Assembly: GCF_900101855.1 (NCBI RefSeq)
Contig: NZ_FMVC01000001.1
Span: 372,001 to 436,000, forward strand
Length of the DNA stretch: 64,000 nucleotides
Origin: Flavobacterium anhuiense
GTDB taxonomy: Bacteria > Bacteroidota > Bacteroidia > Flavobacteriales > Flavobacteriaceae
Direction of reading: 5' to 3'
The position numbers and the translations under genes were made by a program. The number at the start of each line of letters is the position of its first letter. Positions within the stretch are counted from its first letter, which is position 1. The notes under the pieces are model-generated. The model did no database searches, was not told the origin of the DNA, and was given only the letters and a program-made list of their open reading frames with translations. This document shows, piece after piece, positions 23,435 through 32,898 of the stretch.

Positions 23435-25861
23435 ATGATTTTTAACTGGTTTAAAATATTTATATATCATTTAAAACAAAGCAAACTGTTTTCGTTTTTA
23501 AATGTTCTGGGATTAAGCATCGGAATTGCTTCAATTATTTTTGCCATTCTTTACTGGAATAATGAGCATTCTTACGACCAATGGAATCCGGAAAAAGAAA
23601 ACTCTTATTTGGTTCTTAACAAAATTGGCTCGGGTGACATTTGGGCATCCAATTCGATTCCTTTTGGAGAAACTTCCAAAGCAAGCATACCAGAAATTGA
23701 GGAAATATGCTTTATGAACAACTGGTACGACGAAGAAGTGATCAAATATAAAGATCAAAAACTGTTGACTAAAAATATTATGGTTTCTGATGAAAATTTC
23801 TTCGACTTTTTCCCTTTCGAAATCGTAAAAGGTGCCAAACAGAATATCCTAAAAGAAAAAAATAGTGTAGCCATTTCTACTGAACAGGCCGAATTGCTTT
23901 TTAAGAATGAAGATCCTATTGGAAAATCTATTTCATACAATAATAACATTTACACTGTTAAGTCGGTTTACCGATTAATTAAACCTTCATCAATTGAGCC
24001 AACTTACGTTTTTAGCGGTGTAAAAAGAGAAGGAGATTTAAATAGCTGGGGGAATTTTAATTATGGCTTAATGGTCAAAATTAAAGATGGAGTTGATCCC
24101 GCTCTTGTTTTAAAGAAAATGCAGAATGTAGTTTATATAAACAGAACGGTAAAAGACGCTAAAGAAAGCGGACAAACTGTCGAACAATATATTAAAGAAA
24201 ATGGTGAAGTAAAAGTAATTATAGACCAACTGAAAACATCTCGTTTGCACGGTACAAAAAGTTCAGGAGGGAAAAATTTTCCAGAAGGTTATGGCAATTT
24301 AAAATTGCTTTATATTATGCTAGGTTTATCTGTTTTGATTTTAGTTTTATCATTGGTAAACTATATCAATTTGGCGACAGCATCGGCAATAAAACGCGCC
24401 AAGGAAGTTGGAGTACGCAAAATCGTAGGCGCCTCTAAAAACCAGATTATTGCTCAGTTTATTTTTGAAACTGCCATAATCGTAACATTAGCCATTTTAT
24501 TTGCTTTGGCTATTGTAGAACTATCATTGCCTTACTACAACAACTTCCTGAACAAAACACTAACTATAAATGGCAGTGAATTCTACCTGCAGCTTATTTT
24601 AATATTTGGATTAGTAATCATTTTTGCAGGTATTTTCCCTGCCATTTATATTTCAAATTTCGAGACTTTAAAAGTTTTGAAAGGGAATTTTTCAAGAAGT
24701 AAAAGTGGTATCTGGATTCGAAATTCTATGCTTATTTTTCAATTCGGAATCGCTGCATTCTTTATTATTGGCGCATTAATTGTCAATTCTCAAGTTAATT
24801 ATATGATGGAAAAAGATTTAGGTTTCAGCGGAGATCAGGTAATTTCTATTCCATTTAACAACCTTGATAGATCTAAACGAACAGACCAATATTTAGCCAC
24901 CAAACAAGAAATCAAAAAAATACCCGGCGTTTTAGGTGTTTCTGCTTTTGCAGGATCTTTTGGAGGAAGCACCAATTCTAGCTCTGGCTTTAAGCACAAT
25001 GGCATTTTTGTACAGCCAAGAAATGTGGAAATGGATTTTGGTTTCCTTGATATGATGAAAATCAAAATTGTAAAAGGGCGTGATTTGTCTCCTCAATACG
25101 CTTCAGATACCATAAGCAGCATGCTTATGAATGAAACCTTAGTAAAAACACTTAATCTTAAAGACCCAATAAATACTATTATAACATCTGGATGGGGAAA
25201 TGATAAAGGCAATTTGAAATTTAAAATTGTAGGGGTTGTTAAAGATTTTAATATCACGGGGCTTCAGGACAAAGTCCCTCCAATGGTATTCATAAACTTA
25301 CAAACTTTAAAATGGAATAATTTTAATAATGTGCTTGTAAAGGTTTCTCCTAATAATTTAACAGAAACGTTAGAAAAATTGAAATCATATTGGGAGAAGA
25401 ATGTCAATCCAGATTATCCGTTTGATTACGAATTTGTTAACAAAGGATTTGCGAAGACTTACGCGGAGCAAGTAAAGCAGAAAAATCTGTTTTTCATCCT
25501 AAATTTGGTTGTAATTGTAATTGCTGTATTTGGATTGTTTGCTTTGGCATCATTTTCGATGGAGAGAAGATTGAAAGAAATCGCCATTCGAAAAACATTA
25601 GGAGCCGAAACAGATATACTCTTAAAAGAATTATCGAAACAATATATTGTTTTCTGTTTAATAGGATTTGGAATCGGCATTGTTCCTGCTTATATATTAT
25701 TACAGAAATGGCTTGAAGATTTCGCTTTTAGAATTGGAATTTCGACAGTACCTTTTGCAATTGCCTTGATTTCTCTTTTGATTTTAACTTTAGTAATCGT
25801 TTTAACAAAAGCATTTCAGGTAACCAAAATAGATGTCTTAAAATATTTAAAATACGAATAA
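23435..25861 (+). CDS. MacB/FtsX-type ABC exporter permease
   Basis: The 808-residue permease has two FtsX modules in tandem. A first helix (SFLNVLGLSIGIASIIFAILYW) is followed by a large periplasmic MacB-PCD-like domain, three helices with RAKEVGVRKIVGASKNQII, then a second periplasmic domain and three helices with RRLKEIAIRKTLGAE. The two RKxxGA coupling helices contact the ATPase at 22594. Bacteroidota have many such eight-helix permeases whose substrates (lipoproteins, peptides, drugs) are unknown. It is the last gene of the sigma-54 operon, followed by a terminator. Confidence 0.93.
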   Translation: MIFNWFKIFIYHLKQSKLFSFLNVLGLSIGIASIIFAILYWNNEHSYDQWNPEKENSYLVLNKIGSGDIWASNSIPFGETSKASIPEIEEICFMNNWYDEEVIKYKDQKLLTKNIMVSDENFFDFFPFEIVKGAKQNILKEKNSVAISTEQAELLFKNEDPIGKSISYNNNIYTVKSVYRLIKPSSIEPTYVFSGVKREGDLNSWGNFNYGLMVKIKDGVDPALVLKKMQNVVYINRTVKDAKESGQTVEQYIKENGEVKVIIDQLKTSRLHGTKSSGGKNFPEGYGNLKLLYIMLGLSVLILVLSLVNYINLATASAIKRAKEVGVRKIVGASKNQIIAQFIFETAIIVTLAILFALAIVELSLPYYNNFLNKTLTINGSEFYLQLILIFGLVIIFAGIFPAIYISNFETLKVLKGNFSRSKSGIWIRNSMLIFQFGIAAFFIIGALIVNSQVNYMMEKDLGFSGDQVISIPFNNLDRSKRTDQYLATKQEIKKIPGVLGVSAFAGSFGGSTNSSSGFKHNGIFVQPRNVEMDFGFLDMMKIKIVKGRDLSPQYASDTISSMLMNETLVKTLNLKDPINTIITSGWGNDKGNLKFKIVGVVKDFNITGLQDKVPPMVFINLQTLKWNNFNNVLVKVSPNNLTETLEKLKSYWEKNVNPDYPFDYEFVNKGFAKTYAEQVKQKNLFFILNLVVIVIAVFGLFALASFSMERRLKEIAIRKTLGAETDILLKELSKQYIVFCLIGFGIGIVPAYILLQKWLEDFAFRIGISTVPFAIALISLLILTLVIVLTKAFQVTKIDVLKYLKYE

Positions 25862-25885
25862 GCTTGTAGACCATTTTTTTTAAAG

Positions 25886-25923
25886 AAGCCCGACAGATTT
25901 CAGTAAAATCCGTCGGGCTTTTA
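25886..25923. terminator. Hairpin terminator between exporter operon and L,D-transpeptidase
   Basis: AAGCCCGAC and GTCGGGCTT form the outer stem, extended by GATTT/AAATC, with T-rich ends on both sides for convergent transcripts. Confidence 0.9.
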
Positions 25924-25926
25924 TGT

Positions 25927-27528
25927 TTAATCTCTCATGGTTACAGCATCATTATAAATCAGCTTGTCTAAACTCTGATCTCGATCATAGACATCTGGAA
26001 AAAAGTTGACTTCTCCGTTGTCCTGAACCCAACAGGTAAAATAACCTATATAAACTGGAATTTTGCGTTTTAGCATACAAGTTGTTTCTTTTTCTCCGCT
26101 CATAGCACTGTCAATTTTATCTACAGGCCAGTCTGGATCATCTTTTAGAATATGCAGTGCAAGCTGTTTGGCTTCTTTAACATTTATACAGCCATGGCTA
26201 AAAGTGCGCTTTTCAAATTCGAACAAACTTTTTGCTGGCGTATCGTGCATATAAATATCGTTTGGATTGGGGAACATAAATTTTACTAATCCAAGAGAAT
26301 TCTTTGGTCCAGGTTTTTGTCTCACTTTCCCTCCATTCCATTCCATATTATGATCTGCCAAATAATTTTTATCATTTGCAATCTGAAGTTTTAATTCGTT
26401 TTGAATAATACTCGTTGGCACATACCAATACGGACTAAAAACAATTCGATCCATATTGCCGCTAAAAATTACAGTCTCACTAAGTCTGTTGCCAACAAAA
26501 ATATCCGAAACCAAATCATATTTTCCGTCCTTAACATAAAAAAGCCTGAATGAAGGAATATTTACCATAACATACTCTTCAGCCTTGGCCAATTTAGTCG
26601 GAATCCATCTGCATCTTTCCATATTCAGCATAATCGTTCTGATTCTTTTGCTGATTGGCTCGTTCATCTGATTGATAATATCTCTCGTTAGAGCATAATT
26701 AATTTTTAAATTGTATCTCTTTTTATAATTTAAAACTCCCGCCATCAATTCTTCATCATAAATATCGCTTCCAGAATCTTGTTTTAAATCTCCGACCACA
26801 AATAAGCGATTTCTAATTTGTTTTATGGCAATAGCTGTATCATCTGGTCTTAAATCTTTAAAAGTAGCACTGTCAATCGTAATTTTCTGCCATAGATTAT
26901 CGGTTTCTATTTTACGGTATTTTTTTAGTGCATCTTTCAATCTGTAGTATTGGCTAAATAAAAGATTATCATCTTTATCCAATCGATCAGAATCTACCAT
27001 TAATGAATCTAGAATGTGAGTATACGAAATAGATTTTGCAGGAAGGTACCAGCCTATTTTTTTCAATGTCGCAGGATCAACTCCAGAATATACATTACTG
27101 GCATAAAATACATACATGCTTGTCAGCAGTAATTCGGTATCTAGCTGTGATGGTTTACTTGAAGCGCTTTCGTTAAAAGCCTCATCAATTTGTTCTTTAT
27201 AGGGCATTTTCTCTTCAATTCCCTGATCTTTCAGAACATTTACTTTCTGATATAATAATGAGCCGAATTCTGTTATACTTTTATCATCATACCAAATAGA
27301 TTTATAATCTTTGGCTTTGTAAATACCCTCAACATCTTTCTGATATTTTTTAAGTTTAGGATATTTTTTAAAAAAGGCATTAATCGAAGCTGCGTCAAGA
27401 GTAATGACAGAAACAGTTTTTGAATTTGTTATATCAGCCTTGCTTTTGGCACTATTGGAAAATGAATTGAATGAAAATGCAAAAAAACTGACTGTAACAA
27501 TAATTAAAGAAGAAGTAAAATTTCGCAT
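25927..27528 (-). CDS. L,D-transpeptidase (YkuD domain, YcbB-like)
   Basis: The 533-residue exported protein has a signal peptide and a long N-terminal scaffold rich in helices (SIWYDDKSITEFG; LDTELLLTSMYVFYAS). The catalytic YkuD domain begins near residue 310 (YVMVNIPSFRLFYVKDG) and contains HDTPAKSLFEFEKRTFSHGCINV, the conserved H...SHGC site with the nucleophile Cys. It forms 3-3 crosslinks in peptidoglycan or attaches proteins to it. It is a single gene, convergent with the exporter operon. Confidence 0.93.
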   Translation of the reverse strand: MRNFTSSLIIVTVSFFAFSFNSFSNSAKSKADITNSKTVSVITLDAASINAFFKKYPKLKKYQKDVEGIYKAKDYKSIWYDDKSITEFGSLLYQKVNVLKDQGIEEKMPYKEQIDEAFNESASSKPSQLDTELLLTSMYVFYASNVYSGVDPATLKKIGWYLPAKSISYTHILDSLMVDSDRLDKDDNLLFSQYYRLKDALKKYRKIETDNLWQKITIDSATFKDLRPDDTAIAIKQIRNRLFVVGDLKQDSGSDIYDEELMAGVLNYKKRYNLKINYALTRDIINQMNEPISKRIRTIMLNMERCRWIPTKLAKAEEYVMVNIPSFRLFYVKDGKYDLVSDIFVGNRLSETVIFSGNMDRIVFSPYWYVPTSIIQNELKLQIANDKNYLADHNMEWNGGKVRQKPGPKNSLGLVKFMFPNPNDIYMHDTPAKSLFEFEKRTFSHGCINVKEAKQLALHILKDDPDWPVDKIDSAMSGEKETTCMLKRKIPVYIGYFTCWVQDNGEVNFFPDVYDRDQSLDKLIYNDAVTMRD

Positions 27529-27933
27529 ATTTTTAAAGTTTTAAATTGGTAGAAACAACTTTAAAAAAAATACCGAAAACCCAATAAATTGCTCAAAAAA
27601 CCTTAGTTTTCACATATTTTTTTCATATCTGACAATCATCGATTTGGGCTATCAAATATAATGAAGTTTTGTGAGAATTTTATTTAAACGGAAGAAAAAC
27701 TTATATAAAAATATTCAGCTAAATCGAAAAAGTTTTTCTCAAATCATCAAATCAGTTTTATCATTTTTTATAAAAATTACTTTTGAATAATTTTGAATAA
27801 TCTCAATATCAATAATTACAATTCAAAAACGCTTAATTTCCGAACTTAATCTGTTATCTTTGCACCCTGAAATCAGTTTAAATAAATATAATCTTATAAG
27901 ATTGATTTTGGAGAATAAAAAAAGCCCATTACA
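27529..27933. other. 405-base AT-rich gap, divergent promoters only
   Basis: No coding frame, hairpin terminator or repeat was seen. On the plus strand TATCTTTG at 27855-27862 fits the TAnnTTTG element and would start mrp transcripts about 70 bases before its ATG. An upstream TTA replaces the usual TTG at the right distance. Confidence 0.6.
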
Positions 27934-29064
27934 ATGAAACTAGATAGAAAAGAAATTCTAAAAGCTTTAGAGACCATCACTATTGCTGGAGAAGGAAAAA
28001 ATATGGTTGAAAGCGGTGCCGTAACCAATGTAATTACATTTGGAGACGAAGCTGTTGTAGACCTTGTATTGCATACACCTGCTATGCACATCAAAAAAAG
28101 AGCGGAAGATGATATTAGAAAAACAATTCATGATTTAATATCTCCTGATGCAAAAGTAAAAGTAAACATTAAAGTTGAAGCTCCAGAAAAACCGGAAATT
28201 AAAGGCCGTGCGATTCCCGGAATCAAAAATATTATTGCAGTGGCTTCTGGTAAAGGAGGAGTAGGAAAATCTACCGTAACTGCAAACTTGGCTGTTACGC
28301 TTGCCAAAATGGGTTTTAAAGTTGGTGTTTTGGATGCCGATATTTACGGACCTTCAATGCCAATTATGTTTGATGTTGAAAATGCGAAACCTGTTTCTGT
28401 AACAGTTGACGGAAAATCTAAAATGAAACCAATTGAAAGCTACGAAATCAAAATGCTTTCAATCGGATTTTTTACAGCTCCAAGCCAAGCTGTAATCTGG
28501 AGAGGGCCAATGGCCGCAAAAGCATTAAACCAAATGATTTTTGATGCAGATTGGGGAGAATTAGATTTCATGCTTCTTGATTTGCCTCCTGGAACTGGAG
28601 ATATCCACCTTTCTATCATGCAATCGCTTCCAATTACTGGAGCTGTTGTAGTAAGTACTCCGCAAGCGGTGGCACTTGCAGATGCTAAAAAAGGTGTGGC
28701 GATGTTTATGCAAGACAACATCAATGTTCCTGTTTTAGGAATTATTGAAAACATGGCATATTTTACACCAGAAGAATTGCCAGAAAACAAATACTACATT
28801 TTTGGACAAGAAGGCGCTAAAAACCTTGCCGAAGATTTAGGCGTTCCATTTTTAGGAGAAGTTCCAATTGTACAATCTATTCGTGAAGCAGGAGATTACG
28901 GTCGTCCAGCAGCATTGCAGACTGCGTCTCCAATAGAAAAAGTATTTGAAGGAATTACTAGAAATGTTGTACAAGAAACCGTGAACAGAAACGAAAGCTT
29001 GCCTGCAACAGAAGCAATCAAAATTACAACAATGGCAGGCTGTTCTGCAGTTAAAAAGAATTAG
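27934..29064 (+). CDS. mrp: Mrp/NBP35-family P-loop Fe-S carrier
   Basis: The 376-residue protein has an N-terminal MIP18-type domain (about 1-85) and a ParA-like ATPase with the deviant Walker A GKGGVGKST (107-115), DADIYGPSMP and LDLPPGTGD. Such proteins carry and insert 4Fe-4S clusters. The CxxC normally found in the loop after ENM is absent, replaced by YFTPEELPENKYYIFG. A lone Cys lies near the C-terminus (MAGCSAVKKN). The NifU-like gene follows 79 bases downstream and a ferredoxin is close by, consistent with Fe-S work. Confidence 0.92.
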   Translation: MKLDRKEILKALETITIAGEGKNMVESGAVTNVITFGDEAVVDLVLHTPAMHIKKRAEDDIRKTIHDLISPDAKVKVNIKVEAPEKPEIKGRAIPGIKNIIAVASGKGGVGKSTVTANLAVTLAKMGFKVGVLDADIYGPSMPIMFDVENAKPVSVTVDGKSKMKPIESYEIKMLSIGFFTAPSQAVIWRGPMAAKALNQMIFDADWGELDFMLLDLPPGTGDIHLSIMQSLPITGAVVVSTPQAVALADAKKGVAMFMQDNINVPVLGIIENMAYFTPEELPENKYYIFGQEGAKNLAEDLGVPFLGEVPIVQSIREAGDYGRPAALQTASPIEKVFEGITRNVVQETVNRNESLPATEAIKITTMAGCSAVKKN

Positions 29065-29143
29065 ATAATTGAGATAATGAGATAATTAGCTAATTTTAAA
29101 AAATTTTCTAATTGGCACATTTTCTAATTGACACATTAATATT

Positions 29144-29383
29144 ATGACAACAGAAGAAATAACAAGCAATGTTTTATTGGCCTTAGATGAGATAAGACCA
29201 TTCTTAAAATCTGACGGTGGAGATATTTCATTAATCTCTATTGAAGATGACAAACATGTAAAAGTTCGTTTGGAAGGAGCTTGCATTAGCTGCAGCGTTA
29301 ATCAAATGACCCTAAAAGCGGGTGTTGAAACTACAATAAAAAAATATGCTCCGCAGATCGAAACTGTGGTAAATGTAATGTAA
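29144..29383 (+). CDS. NifU C-terminal-domain protein (Fe-S scaffold)
   Basis: The 79-residue protein is one NifU/NFU domain: LDEIRPFLKSDGGDISLISIEDD, then GACISCSVNQMTLKAGVE with the CxxC that binds a bridging cluster. It is the minimal form of the family, with no A-type or other domain. It follows mrp on the same strand, so the two probably share transcripts and cooperate in cluster delivery. Confidence 0.92.
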   Translation: MTTEEITSNVLLALDEIRPFLKSDGGDISLISIEDDKHVKVRLEGACISCSVNQMTLKAGVETTIKKYAPQIETVVNVM

Positions 29384-29597
29384 CAAAACATCTTCTTTTT
29401 ATAAGAATTGAACCTTTAAAGTTTAACAAGAATAATAAGTGTTTTGTTGTTTGATTAAGAAAATGATAATATAACACTAAAAAAAAGACGTTTTTTGTCA
29501 CATTCATAAAAAACAACGCAAAGATTTAAGAGTTTCAGTTAAGGAATTGTTACATTTTTAACTTAAATTTGTCACAAAACCCTTAAAATCTTAAATT

Positions 29598-30077
29598 ATG
29601 AAAAACTATTACGCTCTTTTTTTCTTATTGTTTTTTGTTTCTGTAGATTATGCCCAAAGTAAGAATGTTGTGGTTGACAAGGCTTGGGTAAGTGAATCTG
29701 AAGAATGGTCGGATTTTCAATATTCAGGTAAGATTGTTTTTTCAATCAATCCAAATGAAGAACCTGGAACATTACGAATCGGAAACTATGACTTCTTGTA
29801 TGACTTTGTTGAAGGCAAAGCCAAATTTACGGTTAAAACAACTTATAGTTCAGCCGAATTCTCGCATCCGAGAAAAATTTCTGCTTCAACAGACAAACAA
29901 GGTGTTTTAAATACGACTTACGAAGGAACATTAGTTTTTCAATCCGACAGAGATTACTATTCTGTAATTGCAGTAGTTACAATTCTTGAAAAAAATGATA
30001 ATGTTCTTGGTGTAAAAATGCGCTTAAAGGACAATAATAGAAAAGAATACGCATTTAGTACTAAACCTACTAGCTAA
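29598..30077 (+). CDS. Exported protein of unknown function, 159 residues
   Basis: A signal peptide (VSVDYAQ, about residue 20) is followed by a beta-rich domain (WSDFQYSGKIVFSINPNEEPGTLRIG; ITYSSAEF-like strands; a final FSTKPTS). No motif or family is recognised. It is placed between the NifU-like gene and a ferredoxin. It has a TAAATTTG -7-like element at 29564-29571, so it is probably transcribed separately. Confidence 0.7.
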   Translation: MKNYYALFFLLFFVSVDYAQSKNVVVDKAWVSESEEWSDFQYSGKIVFSINPNEEPGTLRIGNYDFLYDFVEGKAKFTVKTTYSSAEFSHPRKISASTDKQGVLNTTYEGTLVFQSDRDYYSVIAVVTILEKNDNVLGVKMRLKDNNRKEYAFSTKPTS

Positions 30078-30134
30078 TATAAATTAGGATTTTTTCACGT
30101 TATAAAATCCTGCCAAAAAATTCCAATAATTAAA

Positions 30135-30452
30135 ATGGATGTATTAATAAAGATTAAAGATCGAGAAGGAGTTGTACACGAATTACAAGCTCCAACCGAT
30201 ATGGCAATGAATATAATGGAGTTATGCAAAGCATACGAACTTCCTGTTGAAGGAACCTGCGGAGGAATGGCCATGTGCGCTTCTTGCCAGTGTTACGTTC
30301 TAAATGATGTTGCATTGCCAGAAATGGGTGACGATGAAGAAGCCATGCTTTCAGAAGCATTTTATGTGAAGTCTAATAGCCGTTTAGGCTGTCAGATTCC
30401 AATTACTGAAGATTTAGAAGGATTGGAGTTAGAGTTGGCACCAGAATACTAA
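30135..30452 (+). CDS. 2Fe-2S ferredoxin, adrenodoxin-like
   Basis: The 105-residue protein has the Cys pattern CGGMAMCASCQC followed by a later Cys in SRLGCQI, which is the C-x5-C-x2-C-xn-C of vertebrate-type or Isc-type 2Fe-2S ferredoxins. It donates electrons in Fe-S assembly or to other oxidoreductases. It is the third Fe-S-related gene in this stretch after mrp and the NifU-like gene. A hairpin terminator follows. Confidence 0.92.
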   Translation: MDVLIKIKDREGVVHELQAPTDMAMNIMELCKAYELPVEGTCGGMAMCASCQCYVLNDVALPEMGDDEEAMLSEAFYVKSNSRLGCQIPITEDLEGLELELAPEY

Positions 30453-30474
30453 AAAAACAAATTTACAATACTAT

Positions 30475-30518
30475 AAATTCCAAATTCTAAAGCATCTTCT
30501 GCTTGGAATTTGGAATTT
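30475..30518. terminator. Terminator between ferredoxin and SUKH genes
   Basis: AAATTCCAAATTC (30475-30487) is complementary to GAATTTGGAATTT (30506-30518), which is followed by more T residues. It suits both convergent genes. Confidence 0.8.
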
Positions 30519-30520
30519 TT

Positions 30521-31030
30521 TTAATTGGAATTTAACAGACCACTTGGATCAAAAGGCTCAAATTCTCTTTCAGAAAAAGCTTCTGTTAAGATTCCAGAGG
30601 AACACAGCCAAGAAATGGTTTCTTCCAATGTATTTCCTGCTTTATAAATCATTTCGCTATATCTAGGCAGAATATAATATTGATTATTTAGAAATATAAT
30701 TTCATCGCCATCAAAAGTATCTCCAATTCGGATCGATTTCAGCACTTCTTCCTTGGTTAAAACTTCTTTTCCTTCATCCCAAAACCAATATTCAGTAATA
30801 CGGTTTCTCCATTCTTCCAAGGTTAAAACAATAGTTTCAGGAAGATAAATCCGTACATAAGTACCTCCAAGAATACCGCTTCCATATTTTTGAACATACT
30901 CTTTATAATCTTCATCAAAAGTTATGTTTAATGTTTTCTCGCAAGCCAGTATATCTTCTTCATCGGCTGTAAAAAGATCTGTTTTGTTGGTGTTATAATT
31001 AGGGATTATTTTATAGTTATCGAAATTCAT
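30521..31030 (-). CDS. SMI1/KNR4 (SUKH)-family protein
   Basis: The 169-residue cytoplasmic protein shows the SUKH core: LFTADEEDILACEKTLNITFDEDYKEYVQKYGSGILGGTYVRIY, then FDGDEIIFLNNQYYILPR and a final helix with EETISWLCS. SUKH proteins are often immunity factors against secreted nuclease toxins, and also occur alone. No toxin gene or secretion gene is next to it, so it is an orphan. It is convergent with the ferredoxin gene. Confidence 0.8.
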   Translation of the reverse strand: MNFDNYKIIPNYNTNKTDLFTADEEDILACEKTLNITFDEDYKEYVQKYGSGILGGTYVRIYLPETIVLTLEEWRNRITEYWFWDEGKEVLTKEEVLKSIRIGDTFDGDEIIFLNNQYYILPRYSEMIYKAGNTLEETISWLCSSGILTEAFSEREFEPFDPSGLLNSN

Positions 31031-31084
31031 AGAGTTTAAATTTTAACCGCTAAGTTACCTATTTATTAAAACTATTTCTCACAA

Positions 31085-31120
31085 AAAAACCGTAATTACA
31101 TTGCTGCAATTACGGTTTTT
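31085..31120. terminator. Terminator after asd
   Basis: AAAACCGTAATT and AATTACGGTTTT form a perfect stem with a T tract on either side. It lies just past the 3' end of asd on the minus strand. Confidence 0.9.
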
Positions 31121-31150
31121 CCTTTATAACAATTTAATTTAATCTCCCGA

Positions 31151-32140
31151 TTATACCAAACCTGCTTTAATTAAGTATTCAGCGATTTGGATGGTGTTTG
31201 TTGCAGCTCCTTTTCTTAAATTGTCAGCAACAATCCACATGTTTAAAGTATTTGGCTGGCTTTCGTCACGACGAATTCTTCCAACAAACACCTCATTTTT
31301 ACCTTCTGCATATAATGGCATTGGATAAGTAAAAGTATCTAAATTATCTTGAACCACAACTCCATCTGTATGGTGCAGAATTTCACGAACTTCATTTACA
31401 TCAAAATCATTTGTAAACTCAACGTTCACAGCCTCACTGTGTCCGCCTACAACTGGCACACGAACTGCAGTAGCTGTAACTCTGATGGTATTATCACCTA
31501 AGATTTTTTGAGTTTCGCGAACTAATTTCATTTCCTCTTTAGTGTACCCGTTTTCTTCAAAACTGTCGCAGTGTGGAATTGCATTTCTGTGGATTGGATA
31601 TTTGTAAGCCATATCTCCCTGAATTCCTGCGTACTCGTTTTCTAATTGTTTAACTGCTTTTACACCAGTTCCTGTAATAGATTGGTAAGTAGAAACGATA
31701 ATTCTTTTAATGTTGTATTTTTTGTGCAAAGGAGCCAAAGTCATTACCATTTGAATAGTAGAACAGTTTGGGTTTGCAATAATTTTATCTTCTTTAGTTA
31801 AAACATCAGCATTGATTTCTGGAACTACCAATTTTTTAGTAGGATCCATTCTCCATGCAGAAGAGTTGTCGATAACAGTTGTTCCGGCAGCAGCAAATTT
31901 AGGAGCCCATTCTAATGATGTATCTCCTCCAGCAGAGAAAACAGCGATATCCGCTTTCATATCAACAGCCGTTTGTAATCCTACTACTTTATATTTGGTT
32001 CCTTTGTATTCGATTTCTTTTCCTACTGATCTTTCTGATGCAACAGGAATTAATTCTGTAACAGGAAAATTTCTTTCTGCTAAAACTTTAAGCATTACTT
32101 CGCCTACCATTCCAGTAGCGCCTACAACTGCAATTCTCAT
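31151..32140 (-). CDS. asd: Aspartate-semialdehyde dehydrogenase
   Basis: The 329-residue enzyme has the NADP-binding start VVGATGMVGEVML, the substrate loop SAWRMD and the active-site Cys in NPNCST. It makes aspartate semialdehyde for lysine/diaminopimelate, threonine and methionine synthesis. It is transcribed alone, downstream of mscL on the minus strand, from which it is separated by a terminator. Confidence 0.97.
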   Translation of the reverse strand: MRIAVVGATGMVGEVMLKVLAERNFPVTELIPVASERSVGKEIEYKGTKYKVVGLQTAVDMKADIAVFSAGGDTSLEWAPKFAAAGTTVIDNSSAWRMDPTKKLVVPEINADVLTKEDKIIANPNCSTIQMVMTLAPLHKKYNIKRIIVSTYQSITGTGVKAVKQLENEYAGIQGDMAYKYPIHRNAIPHCDSFEENGYTKEEMKLVRETQKILGDNTIRVTATAVRVPVVGGHSEAVNVEFTNDFDVNEVREILHHTDGVVVQDNLDTFTYPMPLYAEGKNEVFVGRIRRDESQPNTLNMWIVADNLRKGAATNTIQIAEYLIKAGLV

Positions 32141-32261
32141 TTTTATATTTTTAAATAATCAATTAATCTAATTTGTAACGCAAAAGTAAGTATAATAAAA
32201 GTCATGACAAGGTGATTCACAAAAAATAACAAAATGTTTAATTTGTAACATTTTGTAAAAA

Positions 32262-32284
32262 AACCGCCTCTTTAGAAGGCGGTT
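32262..32284 (-). terminator. Terminator of mscL
   Basis: AACCGCCT and AGGCGGTT pair around a short loop, with a T tract on the minus strand immediately after. Confidence 0.9.
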
Positions 32285-32316
32285 AAGTTAGACTTAGTGT
32301 AGCGGTATTATATTTT

Positions 32317-32697
32317 TTATTTATTTTTCAATAAATCTCTAATCTCTGTAAGCAATTCTTCTTGGGTTGGTGCAGCAGGCTGATTAGGTGCTGGCTCCTC
32401 TTTCTTTTTAAGACTGTTTAGTGCTTTAATAATCAAGAACAAAACAAAAGCAACAATGATAAAGTTAATTACTGCTGAAAGAAACATACCGTATTTAACT
32501 CCTCCGAAAGCAGTTAAATCTTCAATTTTTGACAAATGAGCTGCATCTAAAGCAGGTTTTAATACCAGCGGCGTAATTACATCCTCAATAAATGAGCTTA
32601 CAATTTTACCAAAAGCCGCTCCAATAATTACTGCAACAGCAAGATCAACTACGTTGCCTTTCATTGCAAATGCCTTAAATTCTGAAAAAAATCCCAT
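32317..32697 (-). CDS. mscL: Large-conductance mechanosensitive channel
   Basis: The 126-residue protein is a full MscL: N-terminal amphipathic helix (MGFFSEFKAFAMKGNVVDLAVAVIIGAAFG), TM1, periplasmic loop, TM2 (INFIIVAFVLFLIIKAL) and a Glu/Pro/Gln-rich C-terminal helix. It releases solutes when the membrane is stretched in hypo-osmotic shock. It ends in a strong terminator and is a single gene. Confidence 0.97.
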   Translation of the reverse strand: MGFFSEFKAFAMKGNVVDLAVAVIIGAAFGKIVSSFIEDVITPLVLKPALDAAHLSKIEDLTAFGGVKYGMFLSAVINFIIVAFVLFLIIKALNSLKKKEEPAPNQPAAPTQEELLTEIRDLLKNK

Positions 32698-32780
32698 ATC
32701 TGATTTGTTTAGTTTTTAATAAATGAATATCGAAAATACGCAATTTTATTGAAAAAAACACATTCGGCATCCTCTTTTGA

Positions 32781-32888
32781 ACCATATAAGTTATAATAGA
32801 AATTATAAGCGTCACGCAATTGAAATGCATAGTACGCTAAAAAAAGAAGTACATTTGGACAAAGATGGACTTATATATCTTATATGGT
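32781..32888. repeat. Inverted-repeat element ACCATATAAG...CTTATATGGT
   Basis: ACCATATAAG (32781-32790) is repeated inverted at 32879-32888, enclosing about 88 bases without a gene. The arm resembles the ends of the elements at 12927 and 18081. Confidence 0.7.
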
Positions 32889-32898
32889 CTAAATACTA

